Positions 45,314-54,480 of a DNA stretch of 64,000 bases are shown here, one piece after another. The stretch is from positions 1 to 64,000 of the forward strand of contig JAGPCT010000011.1 of assembly GCA_018057925.1 (NCBI GenBank). Reading direction: 5' to 3'. The DNA comes from Saprospiraceae bacterium. GTDB taxonomy: Bacteria > Bacteroidota > Bacteroidia > Chitinophagales > Saprospiraceae. The notes beneath the pieces are model-generated. The model was not told the origin of the DNA. It saw nothing but the letters and a program-made list of their open reading frames with translations, and made no database searches. How positions within the stretch are numbered: the stretch's first letter is position 1; the number at the start of each line of letters is the position of its first letter. A program made the position numbers and the translations under genes.

Positions 45314-46363
45314 TTGAGTGAATTAGTATTGACCATCGAAGGTGTAGAGCCGGTGGACTTGTTGGGAGAGAACAACACAAGGTTGAACCAATTGAAGTCC
45401 CTGTATAAAGATTTGCTTATTAGTTCAAGGGGTAACACCATTAAAATATCTGGTGATAAGAAGCTGACCCAAGAGTTAAAGGCCAAAATAGAAGTATTGG
45501 TAAGATATCTCAAAGAGTACAAAGAACTTCCACCTTCAATTCTGGATAATGTTTTGTCGGGAATCAACCCTTTTGACCATAAGGAAATCGAAGCGAATGG
45601 CAGCGGTGGTAATGTCATCCTTCACAACAAAGATGGCTTCCCAATTAGGGCACGTACTGTCAACCAGAAGAAGTTAGTGTCTGCCTCGGATGTTGCCGAC
45701 ATCGTTTTTGCTATTGGTCCGGCGGGTACGGGCAAGACCTATACTGCGGTGGCACTTGCTGTGAAAGCATTGAAAAATAGGCTTGTCAAGAAGATAATAC
45801 TGACACGTCCGGCAGTAGAAGCGGGCGAAAGCCTTGGATTCTTGCCCGGCGATTTAAAAGAAAAAATCGACCCCTACCTGAGACCTTTATACGACGCCTT
45901 AGACGAGATGATTCCCGCCGACAAACTGGCTAAGTTTATGTCGGAAAGGATTATTGAAGTGGCGCCCTTGGCCTATATGCGTGGACGGACTCTCGACAAT
46001 GCCTTTATCATCCTGGACGAGGCACAAAACACGACGTCATCACAACTCAAGATGTTTTTAACACGATTAGGACCAAGCGGTAAAATTATTGTTACAGGCG
46101 ACCTCACCCAGATCGACCTCCCCTACAGTCAACAATCCGGTCTAAAAAGAGCGCTATCCATCCTGTCAGGCATTGATGGTATCGCACAAGTATTTCTCAA
46201 TGAAGAAGACGTGGTTAGACACCGATTGGTCAAAGATATCGTAAAAGCATACAATATCAGTGACGCTGAAATAAGAGAACAAAAAGAAAAAGAACGTGCT
46301 GAAAAAGCCGCCAACGCTACATCTAAACAAAATCCTATTGATAAAATAAATTCTGATTTGTAA
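45314..46363 (+). CDS. PhoH family ATPase
   Basis: A 349-residue cytoplasmic P-loop protein starting at TTG 45314 (MSELVLTIEG); no ATG lies at a suitable place and family similarity begins here. Walker A is G135-PAGTGK-T142; TRPAVEAGESLGFLPGD and FIILDEAQNTT (Walker B) are PhoH signatures. The family is linked to RNA metabolism and to phosphate starvation in E. coli. A thioredoxin-like gene follows after 1 bp, and osmC after that. Confidence 0.92.
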   Translation: MSELVLTIEGVEPVDLLGENNTRLNQLKSLYKDLLISSRGNTIKISGDKKLTQELKAKIEVLVRYLKEYKELPPSILDNVLSGINPFDHKEIEANGSGGNVILHNKDGFPIRARTVNQKKLVSASDVADIVFAIGPAGTGKTYTAVALAVKALKNRLVKKIILTRPAVEAGESLGFLPGDLKEKIDPYLRPLYDALDEMIPADKLAKFMSERIIEVAPLAYMRGRTLDNAFIILDEAQNTTSSQLKMFLTRLGPSGKIIVTGDLTQIDLPYSQQSGLKRALSILSGIDGIAQVFLNEEDVVRHRLVKDIVKAYNISDAEIREQKEKERAEKAANATSKQNPIDKINSDL

Positions 46364-46364
46364 C

Positions 46365-46868
46365 ATGAATAACCTGAAGTTTATCTTCACATCCTTAGTC
46401 TTATTCTCTTCTACCTTTTTATCAATCGGTCAATCTGTCAAGCTCTATGATGAAACGGCCGACGCACAAGCCTCTATACAAAATGCTATCGACCTCGCCG
46501 CCAAGCAAGGCAAACACGTATTTGTTCAAGCTGGCGGTAATTGGTGTTCCTGGTGTATCCGCTTTGATAAATTTTCCAAAGAAAACGCTCAAATTGATTC
46601 AATATTCAACGCTTCTTATCAAATTGTGCACCTCAATTATAGCAAAGAAAATAAAAATGAGAAAACCTTTGCCCAATATGGATTTCCGCAACGCTTTGGA
46701 TTTCCGGTTTTCCTCATTCTTGACTCTACCGGAAAGCTGATTCACACCCAAAATAGCGAATATCTCGAGGATAACAAAGGGAGTTATGACGCCATTAAAG
46801 TATTCAATTTTCTGAAGGCATGGACACCACAGTCCATAGATCCTCAGACCTATTTAAATAAAAAATAA
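46365..46868 (+). CDS. Exported thioredoxin-like protein
   Basis: A 167-residue protein with a signal peptide (about 1-22, ending LSIGQ). The thioredoxin fold carries W60-C61-SW-C64, a redox pair of the type seen in thioredoxin_7/DUF255-like proteins, and a cis-proline region FGFPVFLIL. It is probably a periplasmic disulfide reductase or isomerase. Its ATG is 1 bp after the phoH stop, so translation is coupled. Confidence 0.88.
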   Translation: MNNLKFIFTSLVLFSSTFLSIGQSVKLYDETADAQASIQNAIDLAAKQGKHVFVQAGGNWCSWCIRFDKFSKENAQIDSIFNASYQIVHLNYSKENKNEKTFAQYGFPQRFGFPVFLILDSTGKLIHTQNSEYLEDNKGSYDAIKVFNFLKAWTPQSIDPQTYLNKK

Positions 46869-46874
46869 ATAATA

Positions 46875-47276
46875 ATGACATCTAAAGTAATTTATAAAGG
46901 AGACTTGGAAACAGAGTGCATCCATCTAACATCGTCACAAAGTATCCGTACCGACGCACCAATTGATAATAGAGGGAAGGCTTCTGCCTTTAGCCCCACC
47001 GACCTATGTGCCACCTCTCTCGCTACCTGTATGCTCACCGTCATGGGTATCTGGGCAAGAGACAACGATGTCGATATGGATGGCGCTTATGCAGAAGTAA
47101 CCAAACACATGGGCGTCGATCCACGCCGTATTGTGCGTATCGACGTCCAGCTGTATTTCCCGGACAAAGGATATAGCGACAAAGAAAAATCTATATTCCG
47201 ACATATTGCCGACACTTGTCCTGTTGCAAAAAGCTTACACCCTGAGATAGAACAAGCTATAGTTTTTAACTGGTAA
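46875..47276 (+). CDS. OsmC family peroxidase-like protein
   Basis: A 133-residue protein with the OsmC/Ohr fold. The two redox cysteines are probably C52 (LATCMLTVMG) and C115 (ADTCPVAKSL), 63 residues apart as in OsmC. The family reduces organic hydroperoxides. It starts 6 bp after the thioredoxin-like gene, forming a thiol-redox pair in the phoH operon. Confidence 0.9.
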   Translation: MTSKVIYKGDLETECIHLTSSQSIRTDAPIDNRGKASAFSPTDLCATSLATCMLTVMGIWARDNDVDMDGAYAEVTKHMGVDPRRIVRIDVQLYFPDKGYSDKEKSIFRHIADTCPVAKSLHPEIEQAIVFNW

Positions 47277-47296
47277 CCACCTTGTAAAGCGCATTC

Positions 47297-47962
47297 ATGC
47301 TGGATATCACGACACTGCATTTTCTCATCGACTTGAGCTTGAACAACAACAAAGCCTGGTTTGACGACAACCGCCGGACGTATGAGGCGGCGAAGGAGGA
47401 CTTTTTAGAGTTTATCGGTAAGGTCATCAATGCCACTTCTACATTCGATTCGACGTTAAAGGGTCTATCGCCCAAGGAATGTATGTTTCGAATCAATCGA
47501 GATGTTCGGTTTAGCAAGGATAAGAGTCCTTATAAGATACATTTCGGAGCCAGTATAAGTGCGGGTGGGCGAAAACAAATGGATACTGCCGGATACTATT
47601 TTCATTTGGAGCCGGGTCGAAGCTTTGCTGGTGGTGGGTTGTACAATCCGGGAGCAGATAAGTTGCAAAAAATCAGAAAACACATAAGTTCGGATTATGA
47701 CTACTTCTTGTCTAAGGCTCTTACCCCTCAATTTAAAAAGATATATGGTGACTTAGACAGGAGTGACGAATACTTACTAAAAAGAGTTCCAAAAGGCTTT
47801 GTAAGTGACGACCCCGCATCTGAATACCTCAAGCTCAAAAGCTATATCGGCACAGTTATATTAAATGATGAAGACTTACCGACCCCTAATCTCCTTAAGT
47901 TGACGGTGGAAGCGTTCAAGGCATTGACGCCACTTAATACCTTTATAAATGCAACGAAATAA
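47297..47962 (+). CDS. DUF2461 domain protein (TIGR02453 family)
   Basis: A 221-residue cytoplasmic protein of unknown function. Landmarks are 'FLIDLSLNNNKAWFDDNR..YE.AK.DF..F', FRINRDVRFSKDKSPYK, 'PGRSFAGGGLYNPGADKLQKIR' and VPKGF, all typical of DUF2461. It lies 20 bp after osmC and is the last gene of this run. Confidence 0.9.
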   Translation: MLDITTLHFLIDLSLNNNKAWFDDNRRTYEAAKEDFLEFIGKVINATSTFDSTLKGLSPKECMFRINRDVRFSKDKSPYKIHFGASISAGGRKQMDTAGYYFHLEPGRSFAGGGLYNPGADKLQKIRKHISSDYDYFLSKALTPQFKKIYGDLDRSDEYLLKRVPKGFVSDDPASEYLKLKSYIGTVILNDEDLPTPNLLKLTVEAFKALTPLNTFINATK

Positions 47963-48029
47963 ATATTACGCCACCTAGGTTAATTGTTACCGTATATTTA
48001 TCCCGAACTCTTATTGATGACTCAATGTT

Positions 48030-48160
48030 ATCATGAACATTAGACAATTGCGAAATCGATTTACAACTAATAATATCGATTCGATAAATGAAATAGTTCT
48101 TTTGCTTAAACACCTATCACATCGATTCCGTATTTTTATAATGCGGAATATGGGTTAAAG
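48030..48160. repeat. Degenerate long dispersed repeat with terminal palindrome
   Basis: CGAAATCGATTTACAACTAATAA at the left and ATTCCGTATT/AATGCGGAATATGGGTTAAA at the right recall both ends of the long form. The palindrome begins three bases beyond the stop of the giant minus-strand gene and could terminate the large operon. Confidence 0.6.
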
Positions 48161-48162
48161 GC

Positions 48163-51100
48163 CTAAATCTTGAGTACTTTCAACGTCTTTTCATAATTAG
48201 AACTGAGAATTTTAATTAAATATAAACCGGGCAAAGGAAGCTTCAATTTCTTTTGATATTGCGTGTCAGTGATAATTTCTCGATATATCAATGCACCTGT
48301 AACATTATAAACAAATAATACGGATTGACTTGAAGACTGAATGATATCAATTGTTATTTGCCCATCTGTTGGATTGGGATATACAAAAATTGTATTGTAA
48401 ACTTCCGCTGTGTCTTTACCATCCTTCAGACAATCATGTATATCAATCTGTTTAGTTGGTGAAGTGCTGATACATTGACCAGCCTGAACAGATAGCGTTA
48501 TGTTTTTCGGACCGGATTCATCATAGACGACAAATGGATTTTCTACATTGCTTGTTTGACCATCCAGATCCCAAGAGTATGTGACATTTAAGTCGGAAGG
48601 GATGATGGAAATATCAATGAGAGCCATCGTATCACCTACACATGCGGACTGATGAATTAAAAAGTTGGCTTGAACGCTTGTATTGTCCACGTTGTCGATA
48701 CGCATGGTGTCCGACACATCAGGGCACAGTCCATCACTGATGGTCCATACGAGAAGCGAGGATTGGCCGGGAATCAGTCCTGACAGGATAGCTGAAGGAT
48801 TGTGTATATTTTGAATGGTGCCGGGTCCAGAGAGTATAGACCATGTTCCACTAACACCGTCAGGCGCGGGAACGGCATTCAAGGTAAGACTCTGCGCACT
48901 ACATGGGGACTGGTCCTCACCTGCCTGAGAATAAAGCTTATTGGATGTAGTAGTCACTGTAAGCGTATCCCGGTTTACCGGACATGTTCCATTAGAAACC
49001 TCCCATAGGAGTAACGAAGTTGAGTTCAGAGGCAGTGTACTAAGTATGGTTTGATTGCTTTGAGGGTCTTCAATGATTCCGGGGCCTTCAATAATGGACC
49101 ATGAGCCTTGACCTTTTATAACAGGAGTTGCATTTAATATAGAGAATGTATCACATAGGAATAAATCATCACCTGCTATGGCATCATCCGGTAACGCATA
49201 ATTAATAATGCTTATCGTGTCGGCAGATACGGGACATACACCATTGGAGATCGACCAAGAGAGAGTGACTGGCTCATCCAGTGAGAATATTCTGAATGTA
49301 TCCTGCGGATGGGAAGGATGGTCAAAGCCACCGCTTCCGCTGATAAGATTCCACTCTCCTGTGCCCACAGAAGGTGTGTTGCCAGTAGTAATCCAATTAG
49401 ATGTGTTACACAAACTTTGGTCTTCTCCTACTGTAGCTATCGTAGGTAAAGCATCGTTTTGAATTGTAATAGTATCTTTGTTGGAAGGGCACACTCCTGA
49501 ACTTACTTCCCATAATAACGTAGTGGTTGATCCCGGTAAAATATCTGTGAGCAATGCATTAGCGTTATGATTTTCCGATACAGAACCGTTACCAAATAAA
49601 ATAGACCAATTACCGATGCCCGATATCACCGGATTAGCAGCCAACCTATAATCAGATGTATTGCACAAGATAGTGTCTTTCCCTGCGTTTGCATTATCCG
49701 GCAGTAGATCTATAGAAATTGTTATTTGGTCATGGGTTGCCGGACAAACACCATTTGATACGGTCCATTGTGCCACTGTATTTTGACCGGATAATAACCC
49801 AACAATGGATGTTGTCGAATTATTCTGATTAGAAATACTACCCGGGCCTTCGATGATGCTCCATTGACCTACGCCATTAAAATCCTCGTCGGCGAGGAGA
49901 TTTAATACATTTTGATTGCACAATGCGGTATCAGAAGTAAGGATATTGGCGAGTCCCGGAAGCGCATCTATTGTAAAGACAACCGTATCATTAGCTGTCG
50001 GAAGGCCGGTATGGCAAGCGTCATCAATATGCCACACCAAGACAAGTAGATTATCTGGTCCTGCACTGATGTTTGTTACATTGGTATTTGGATCGTGAAT
50101 GTCTGTGATATTCCCATTTCCCACTATAATCTGCCATGTCCCTTTACCCAAAACCGGATCAGTAGCTTGCAGCGTTATCTGTCCGTCACTTATGCATATT
50201 TCACGATCATCACCGGCATAGGCTGGAGGAGAGGGTTCTTTATAGTTGAGTAAAACAGTATCCTGATTAATGCAGCCTGAACTATTGGTGACAGTCCATT
50301 GCAGCAAAGGGTTTGTAGAAGGTAAATTGTTGACAAATGTACTTGTCGGGCTATCCGGATCGCCCAAGATCCCTTCTCCAACAATAATAGTCCAAAACCC
50401 GGATGTCCCATCAGGTAATACACCTTGCAAGGTAGTTGAATTGCCGAAACAAATATTTTGATCTTTTCCTGCATCAGCCAGAGGCTTGGGTATAACAGTC
50501 ACCATAGTATCTTTTGAAATCGAACAACCAAGTAAATTGTATGCAGTAAGTTGGTAAACTCCACCATCATTGAGCGTTATATCCGGTATTTCTATATTAG
50601 ACTGCGGCCAGGATGATCCTGAAGGACTAGTCCAAAAATAACTCACAATATCTTGGCCTTGAGCACTTAAAGAGAGGTCGGCACCTTCGCATAATGGCGC
50701 TTTGGAATTAATATTTACTCGAGGAATACTGACAGTTGCAATTAATTCATCTGATGAACTGGGACATGAGTTTTGGGGATTTATGGTCCATTGCAATCTA
50801 TTTTCACCTTCAGTTAAATCGGACACGGCAGTATTTGCATTATGTGGATCGGTAAATACTCCTGCTCCATTGATGATTTCCCAGGTACCTACTCCTGTTA
50901 ATGGAGGATTAGCATAAAGTACAGTACTGGAATCACTACAAATAACTTGATCTAATCCAGCATTCGCTATTTGCATGACATCTACACTGACATCGGTGAA
51001 ATTTGCCTTCTGGCATCCATAGGAATCTGTCGTAATCACTGAATAAGTGCCTGCCTGAACAACGGTGATATTGGGTATAGTGATAGAAGCGTTGTTGCCA

Positions 51101-54100
51101 ATACTATTGCCCATCGGATCTGTCCATTGGAAAGATTCATAGAGTGTAGAGTCAGAAAGGGCAAGGTGGAGTGTTGACCCTTCACACAGTGGTGCATTGG
51201 ATGTTATGTCGGGGGCCGGATTACCTACAGTGATGGTAATCTGGTCATAAGTAACAGGACAGCCATTAGTGGGTGTAATCGTCCACTGGAAAGTGTTCAA
51301 CCCAGAAGCAAGATTGGTAACAGTTGTAGTCGGGTTCGTTGGATTGGTAATATCGCCACTCCCTGAAACAAGCGACCACAAGCCACTACCACTGCCGGGG
51401 ACATTTCCACTTAGACTGCCTGTGGTTTCGGAGCAAATTAGTTGATCCGGGCCTGCATCAGCAGTTTCTGCCGGATAAACTACTACATCAGTGGAATCTG
51501 TCTTTTGGCATCCATAGGAATCTGTCGTAATCACTGAATAAGTGCCTGCCTGAGCAACGGTGATATTGGGTATAGCGATAGAAGCGTTGTTGCCGATACT
51601 ATTGCCCATCGGACCTGTCCATTCGAAAGATTCATAGAGTGTAGAGTCAGAAAGGGCAAGGTGGAGTGTTGACCCTTCACACAGTGGCGCATTGGACGTT
51701 ATGCTGGGGGCCGGATTGCCCACAGTGATGGTGACCTGGTCATAAGAGGTATCACAGCCGAAGGGTGAGGTTATTGCCCATTGGAAAATGTTTTCGCCCG
51801 AAGTAAGGTTGGTGACCGTAGTTGATGGACTTGTAGGGTCAGTTATATCGCCACTGCCGGAGATTATTGTCCACTGACCATTGCCATATTGCGGCATATT
51901 GCCTTGTAACGTTGTCGTGTTATCGTTGCATACTAATTGGTCTGCGCCTGCTTGGGCGGTATCCACCGGCAGCACCTCTATTCCTTTGCTACCTTGTTGG
52001 GTGCATCCATATATATCCACTACATCAACGTGATAAACACCCGTCATATCCGGACTTACATTGGGAATTTGGAGAATGCTGTTATATCCAATGGTATCGC
52101 CTGTCGGATTATACCATGTAAAGCTGACGTAGTCTGAAGCATTGTCAACGCTGAAAATCAAGGTAGAACCCACACACAGTGGTGCATTGGACGTGATGCC
52201 GGGTGCCGGACTTCCCACAGTGATGGTGACTTGATCAAAGGATGTATCACAGCCATACGTCGAAGCTATTGCCCATTGGAAAATGTTTTCCCCCGAAGTA
52301 AGGTTGGTGACTGTAGTTGATGGACTTGTAGGGTCGGTAATATCGCCACTGCCGGAGATTATTGTCCACAGGCCATTGCCGTATTGCGGAGTATTACCTT
52401 GTAAAGTTGTCGTGTTATCGTTGCATACTAATTGGTCTGCGCCTGCTTGGGCGGTGTCAACCGGCAGCACCTCTATACCTTTGCTGCCTTGTTGGGTGCA
52501 TCCATATATATCCACTACATCAACGTGATAAACACCCGTCATATCCGGACTTACATTGGGAATCTGGAGCATACTGCCTGTGCCTACTTGGTCTCCTGCC
52601 GGATTATACCAGGTAAAACTGACATAGTCTGAGGCATTGTCTACACTGAGAATCAAGGTAGAACCTACACACAGTGGTGCATTGGACGTTATGCTGGGGA
52701 CAGGATTACCTACAGTAATGGTGACTTGATCATAAGATGTATCACAGCCGAAGGGTGAGGTTATTGCCCATTGGAAAATGTTTTCCCCCGAAGTAAGGTT
52801 GGTGACTGTAGTTGATGGACTTGTAGGGTCGGTAATATCGCCACTGCCGGAGATTATTGTCCACAGGCCATTGCCGTATTGCGGAGTATTACCTTGTAAA
52901 GTTGTCGTGTTATCGTTGCATACTAATTGGTCTGCGCCTGCTTGGGCGGTGTCAACCGGCAGCACCTCTATACCTTTGCTGCCTTGTTGGGTGCATCCAT
53001 ATATATCCACTACATCAACGTGATAAACACCCGTCATATCCGGACTTACATTGGGAATCTGGAGCATACTGCCTGTGCCTACTTGGTCTCCTGCCGGATT
53101 ATACCAGGTAAAACTGACATAGTCTGAGGCATTGTCTACACTGAGAATCAAGGTAGAACCTACACACAGTGGTGCATTGGACGTTATGCTGGGGACAGGA
53201 TTACCTACAGTAATGGTGACTTGATCATAAGATGTATCACAGCCGAAGGGTGAGGTTATTGCCCATTGGAAAATGTTTTCCCCCGAAGTAAGGTTGGTGA
53301 CTGTAGTTGATGGACTTGTAGGATCGGTAATATCGCCACTGCCGGAGATTATTGTCCACTGACCATTGCCATATTGCGGCATATTGCCTTGTAACGTTGT
53401 CGTGTTATCGTTGCATACCAATTGGTCTGCGCCTGCCTGAGCGGTGTCCACCGGCAGCACTTCTATTCCTTTGCTACCTTGTTGGCTACAGCCGTATATA
53501 TCACTGACATCAACATGATAAACACCCGTCATATCCGGACTTACATTGGGAATCTGGAGTATACTGCCTGTGCCTACTTGGTCTCCTGCCGGATTATACC
53601 AGGTAAAACTGACATAGTCTGAGGCATTGTCCACACTGAGAATCAAGGTAGAGCCTACACACAGTGGCGCATTGGACGTTATGCTGGGGGCCGGATTGCC
53701 CACCGTGATGGTGACCTGATCAAAAGATGTATCACAGCCGAAGGATGAGATTATTGCCCATTGGAAAATGTTTTCGCCAGAAGTAAGGTTGGTGACTGTA
53801 GTTGATGGACTTGTAGGATCGGTAATATTGCCACTGCCAGAGATTAATGTCCACTGACCATTGCCATATTGTGGGATATTGCCTTGTAAGGTTGTCGTGT
53901 TATCATTGCATACCAATTGGTCTGCGCCCGCCAGAGCGGTGTCCACCGGCAGCACTTCTATACCTTTGCTGCCTTGTTGGGTGCATCCATATATATCGCT
54001 GACATCCACATGATAAACTCCCGTCATATCCGGTGTTACATTGGGAATCTGGAGTATACTGCCTGTGCCTACTTGGTCTCCTGCCGGATTATACCAGGTA

Positions 54101-54411
54101 AAACTGACGTAATCTGAGGCATTGTCCACGCTGAGAATCAAGGTAGAACCCGTACATATTGGCGCATTGCTACTAATGATTACTTCCGGGCAACTATAGG
54201 CAGTCGAGCAGCCAAAATTATAGCCCCCGGCAATTGCCATTTTTCCAATCGGAAAGCGGGGATTATCACCATTTATTTCCGCAGGATTTGAAACAAATGC
54301 CAGTAAAATATTGGTTAAAAAAAATATAAAAAATGACGTTAAAAAGAAATTCCTTTTATCATATACACTCAATAAAGAATGGGATAATTTGAATAGTATT
54401 TTATGTTTCAT
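48163..54411 (-). CDS. Giant tandem-repeat surface protein with T9SS type A domain
   Basis: About 2082 residues from ATG 54411 (MKHKILFK, preceded by AAAAAGAAA); a GTG at 54462 would add 17 residues. After a signal-anchor-like N-terminus (hydrophobic to about residue 45), eight two-part modules of about 165 residues follow: an Ig-like half (SNAPLC.GSTL...F.W..P.G) and a half starting 'AGADQLVCNDNTTTLQGN' and ending 'FQWAI....C...YDQVTITVG'. The first five are nearly identical, the next three diverged. Six copies of the second half alone come next, then a PKD-like domain and the type A sorting domain (VYPNPTDGQITIDI). It is likely a long cell-surface stalk or adhesin. It is last in the large minus-strand operon. 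Confidence 0.88.
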   Translation of the reverse strand: MKHKILFKLSHSLLSVYDKRNFFLTSFFIFFLTNILLAFVSNPAEINGDNPRFPIGKMAIAGGYNFGCSTAYSCPEVIISSNAPICTGSTLILSVDNASDYVSFTWYNPAGDQVGTGSILQIPNVTPDMTGVYHVDVSDIYGCTQQGSKGIEVLPVDTALAGADQLVCNDNTTTLQGNIPQYGNGQWTLISGSGNITDPTSPSTTVTNLTSGENIFQWAIISSFGCDTSFDQVTITVGNPAPSITSNAPLCVGSTLILSVDNASDYVSFTWYNPAGDQVGTGSILQIPNVSPDMTGVYHVDVSDIYGCSQQGSKGIEVLPVDTAQAGADQLVCNDNTTTLQGNMPQYGNGQWTIISGSGDITDPTSPSTTVTNLTSGENIFQWAITSPFGCDTSYDQVTITVGNPVPSITSNAPLCVGSTLILSVDNASDYVSFTWYNPAGDQVGTGSMLQIPNVSPDMTGVYHVDVVDIYGCTQQGSKGIEVLPVDTAQAGADQLVCNDNTTTLQGNTPQYGNGLWTIISGSGDITDPTSPSTTVTNLTSGENIFQWAITSPFGCDTSYDQVTITVGNPVPSITSNAPLCVGSTLILSVDNASDYVSFTWYNPAGDQVGTGSMLQIPNVSPDMTGVYHVDVVDIYGCTQQGSKGIEVLPVDTAQAGADQLVCNDNTTTLQGNTPQYGNGLWTIISGSGDITDPTSPSTTVTNLTSGENIFQWAIASTYGCDTSFDQVTITVGSPAPGITSNAPLCVGSTLIFSVDNASDYVSFTWYNPTGDTIGYNSILQIPNVSPDMTGVYHVDVVDIYGCTQQGSKGIEVLPVDTAQAGADQLVCNDNTTTLQGNMPQYGNGQWTIISGSGDITDPTSPSTTVTNLTSGENIFQWAITSPFGCDTSYDQVTITVGNPAPSITSNAPLCEGSTLHLALSDSTLYESFEWTGPMGNSIGNNASIAIPNITVAQAGTYSVITTDSYGCQKTDSTDVVVYPAETADAGPDQLICSETTGSLSGNVPGSGSGLWSLVSGSGDITNPTNPTTTVTNLASGLNTFQWTITPTNGCPVTYDQITITVGNPAPDITSNAPLCEGSTLHLALSDSTLYESFQWTDPMGNSIGNNASITIPNITVVQAGTYSVITTDSYGCQKANFTDVSVDVMQIANAGLDQVICSDSSTVLYANPPLTGVGTWEIINGAGVFTDPHNANTAVSDLTEGENRLQWTINPQNSCPSSSDELIATVSIPRVNINSKAPLCEGADLSLSAQGQDIVSYFWTSPSGSSWPQSNIEIPDITLNDGGVYQLTAYNLLGCSISKDTMVTVIPKPLADAGKDQNICFGNSTTLQGVLPDGTSGFWTIIVGEGILGDPDSPTSTFVNNLPSTNPLLQWTVTNSSGCINQDTVLLNYKEPSPPAYAGDDREICISDGQITLQATDPVLGKGTWQIIVGNGNITDIHDPNTNVTNISAGPDNLLVLVWHIDDACHTGLPTANDTVVFTIDALPGLANILTSDTALCNQNVLNLLADEDFNGVGQWSIIEGPGSISNQNNSTTSIVGLLSGQNTVAQWTVSNGVCPATHDQITISIDLLPDNANAGKDTILCNTSDYRLAANPVISGIGNWSILFGNGSVSENHNANALLTDILPGSTTTLLWEVSSGVCPSNKDTITIQNDALPTIATVGEDQSLCNTSNWITTGNTPSVGTGEWNLISGSGGFDHPSHPQDTFRIFSLDEPVTLSWSISNGVCPVSADTISIINYALPDDAIAGDDLFLCDTFSILNATPVIKGQGSWSIIEGPGIIEDPQSNQTILSTLPLNSTSLLLWEVSNGTCPVNRDTLTVTTTSNKLYSQAGEDQSPCSAQSLTLNAVPAPDGVSGTWSILSGPGTIQNIHNPSAILSGLIPGQSSLLVWTISDGLCPDVSDTMRIDNVDNTSVQANFLIHQSACVGDTMALIDISIIPSDLNVTYSWDLDGQTSNVENPFVVYDESGPKNITLSVQAGQCISTSPTKQIDIHDCLKDGKDTAEVYNTIFVYPNPTDGQITIDIIQSSSQSVLFVYNVTGALIYREIITDTQYQKKLKLPLPGLYLIKILSSNYEKTLKVLKI
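51678..54152 (-). repeat. Array of five 495 bp coding tandem repeats
   Basis: Unit boundaries marked by the 'SNAPLC' codons fall at 51678, 52172, 52667, 53162, 53657 and 54152, an exact 495 bp (165 codon) period. Two neighbouring stretches, 52267-52827 and 52762-53322, are identical over 561 bases, longer than one period. The other units differ by scattered substitutions. Confidence 0.9.
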
Positions 54412-54480
54412 TTTTCTTTTTTTTATCATTAGGCTAAAATGAATCTGCTTTAAATGCCGCACTGAGTAAAAGGCTTGAGG

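Noticed and set aside
52283-53023. Two identical 81-residue plus-strand reading frames exactly 495 bp apart
   Set aside because: They are antisense shadows of the tandem coding repeats in the giant minus-strand gene; their identity reflects the repeat, not a duplicated small gene.
51678-54152. CRISPR-like array
   Set aside because: The repeats are 495 bp, in frame, coding, with no short repeat/spacer pattern and no cas genes.
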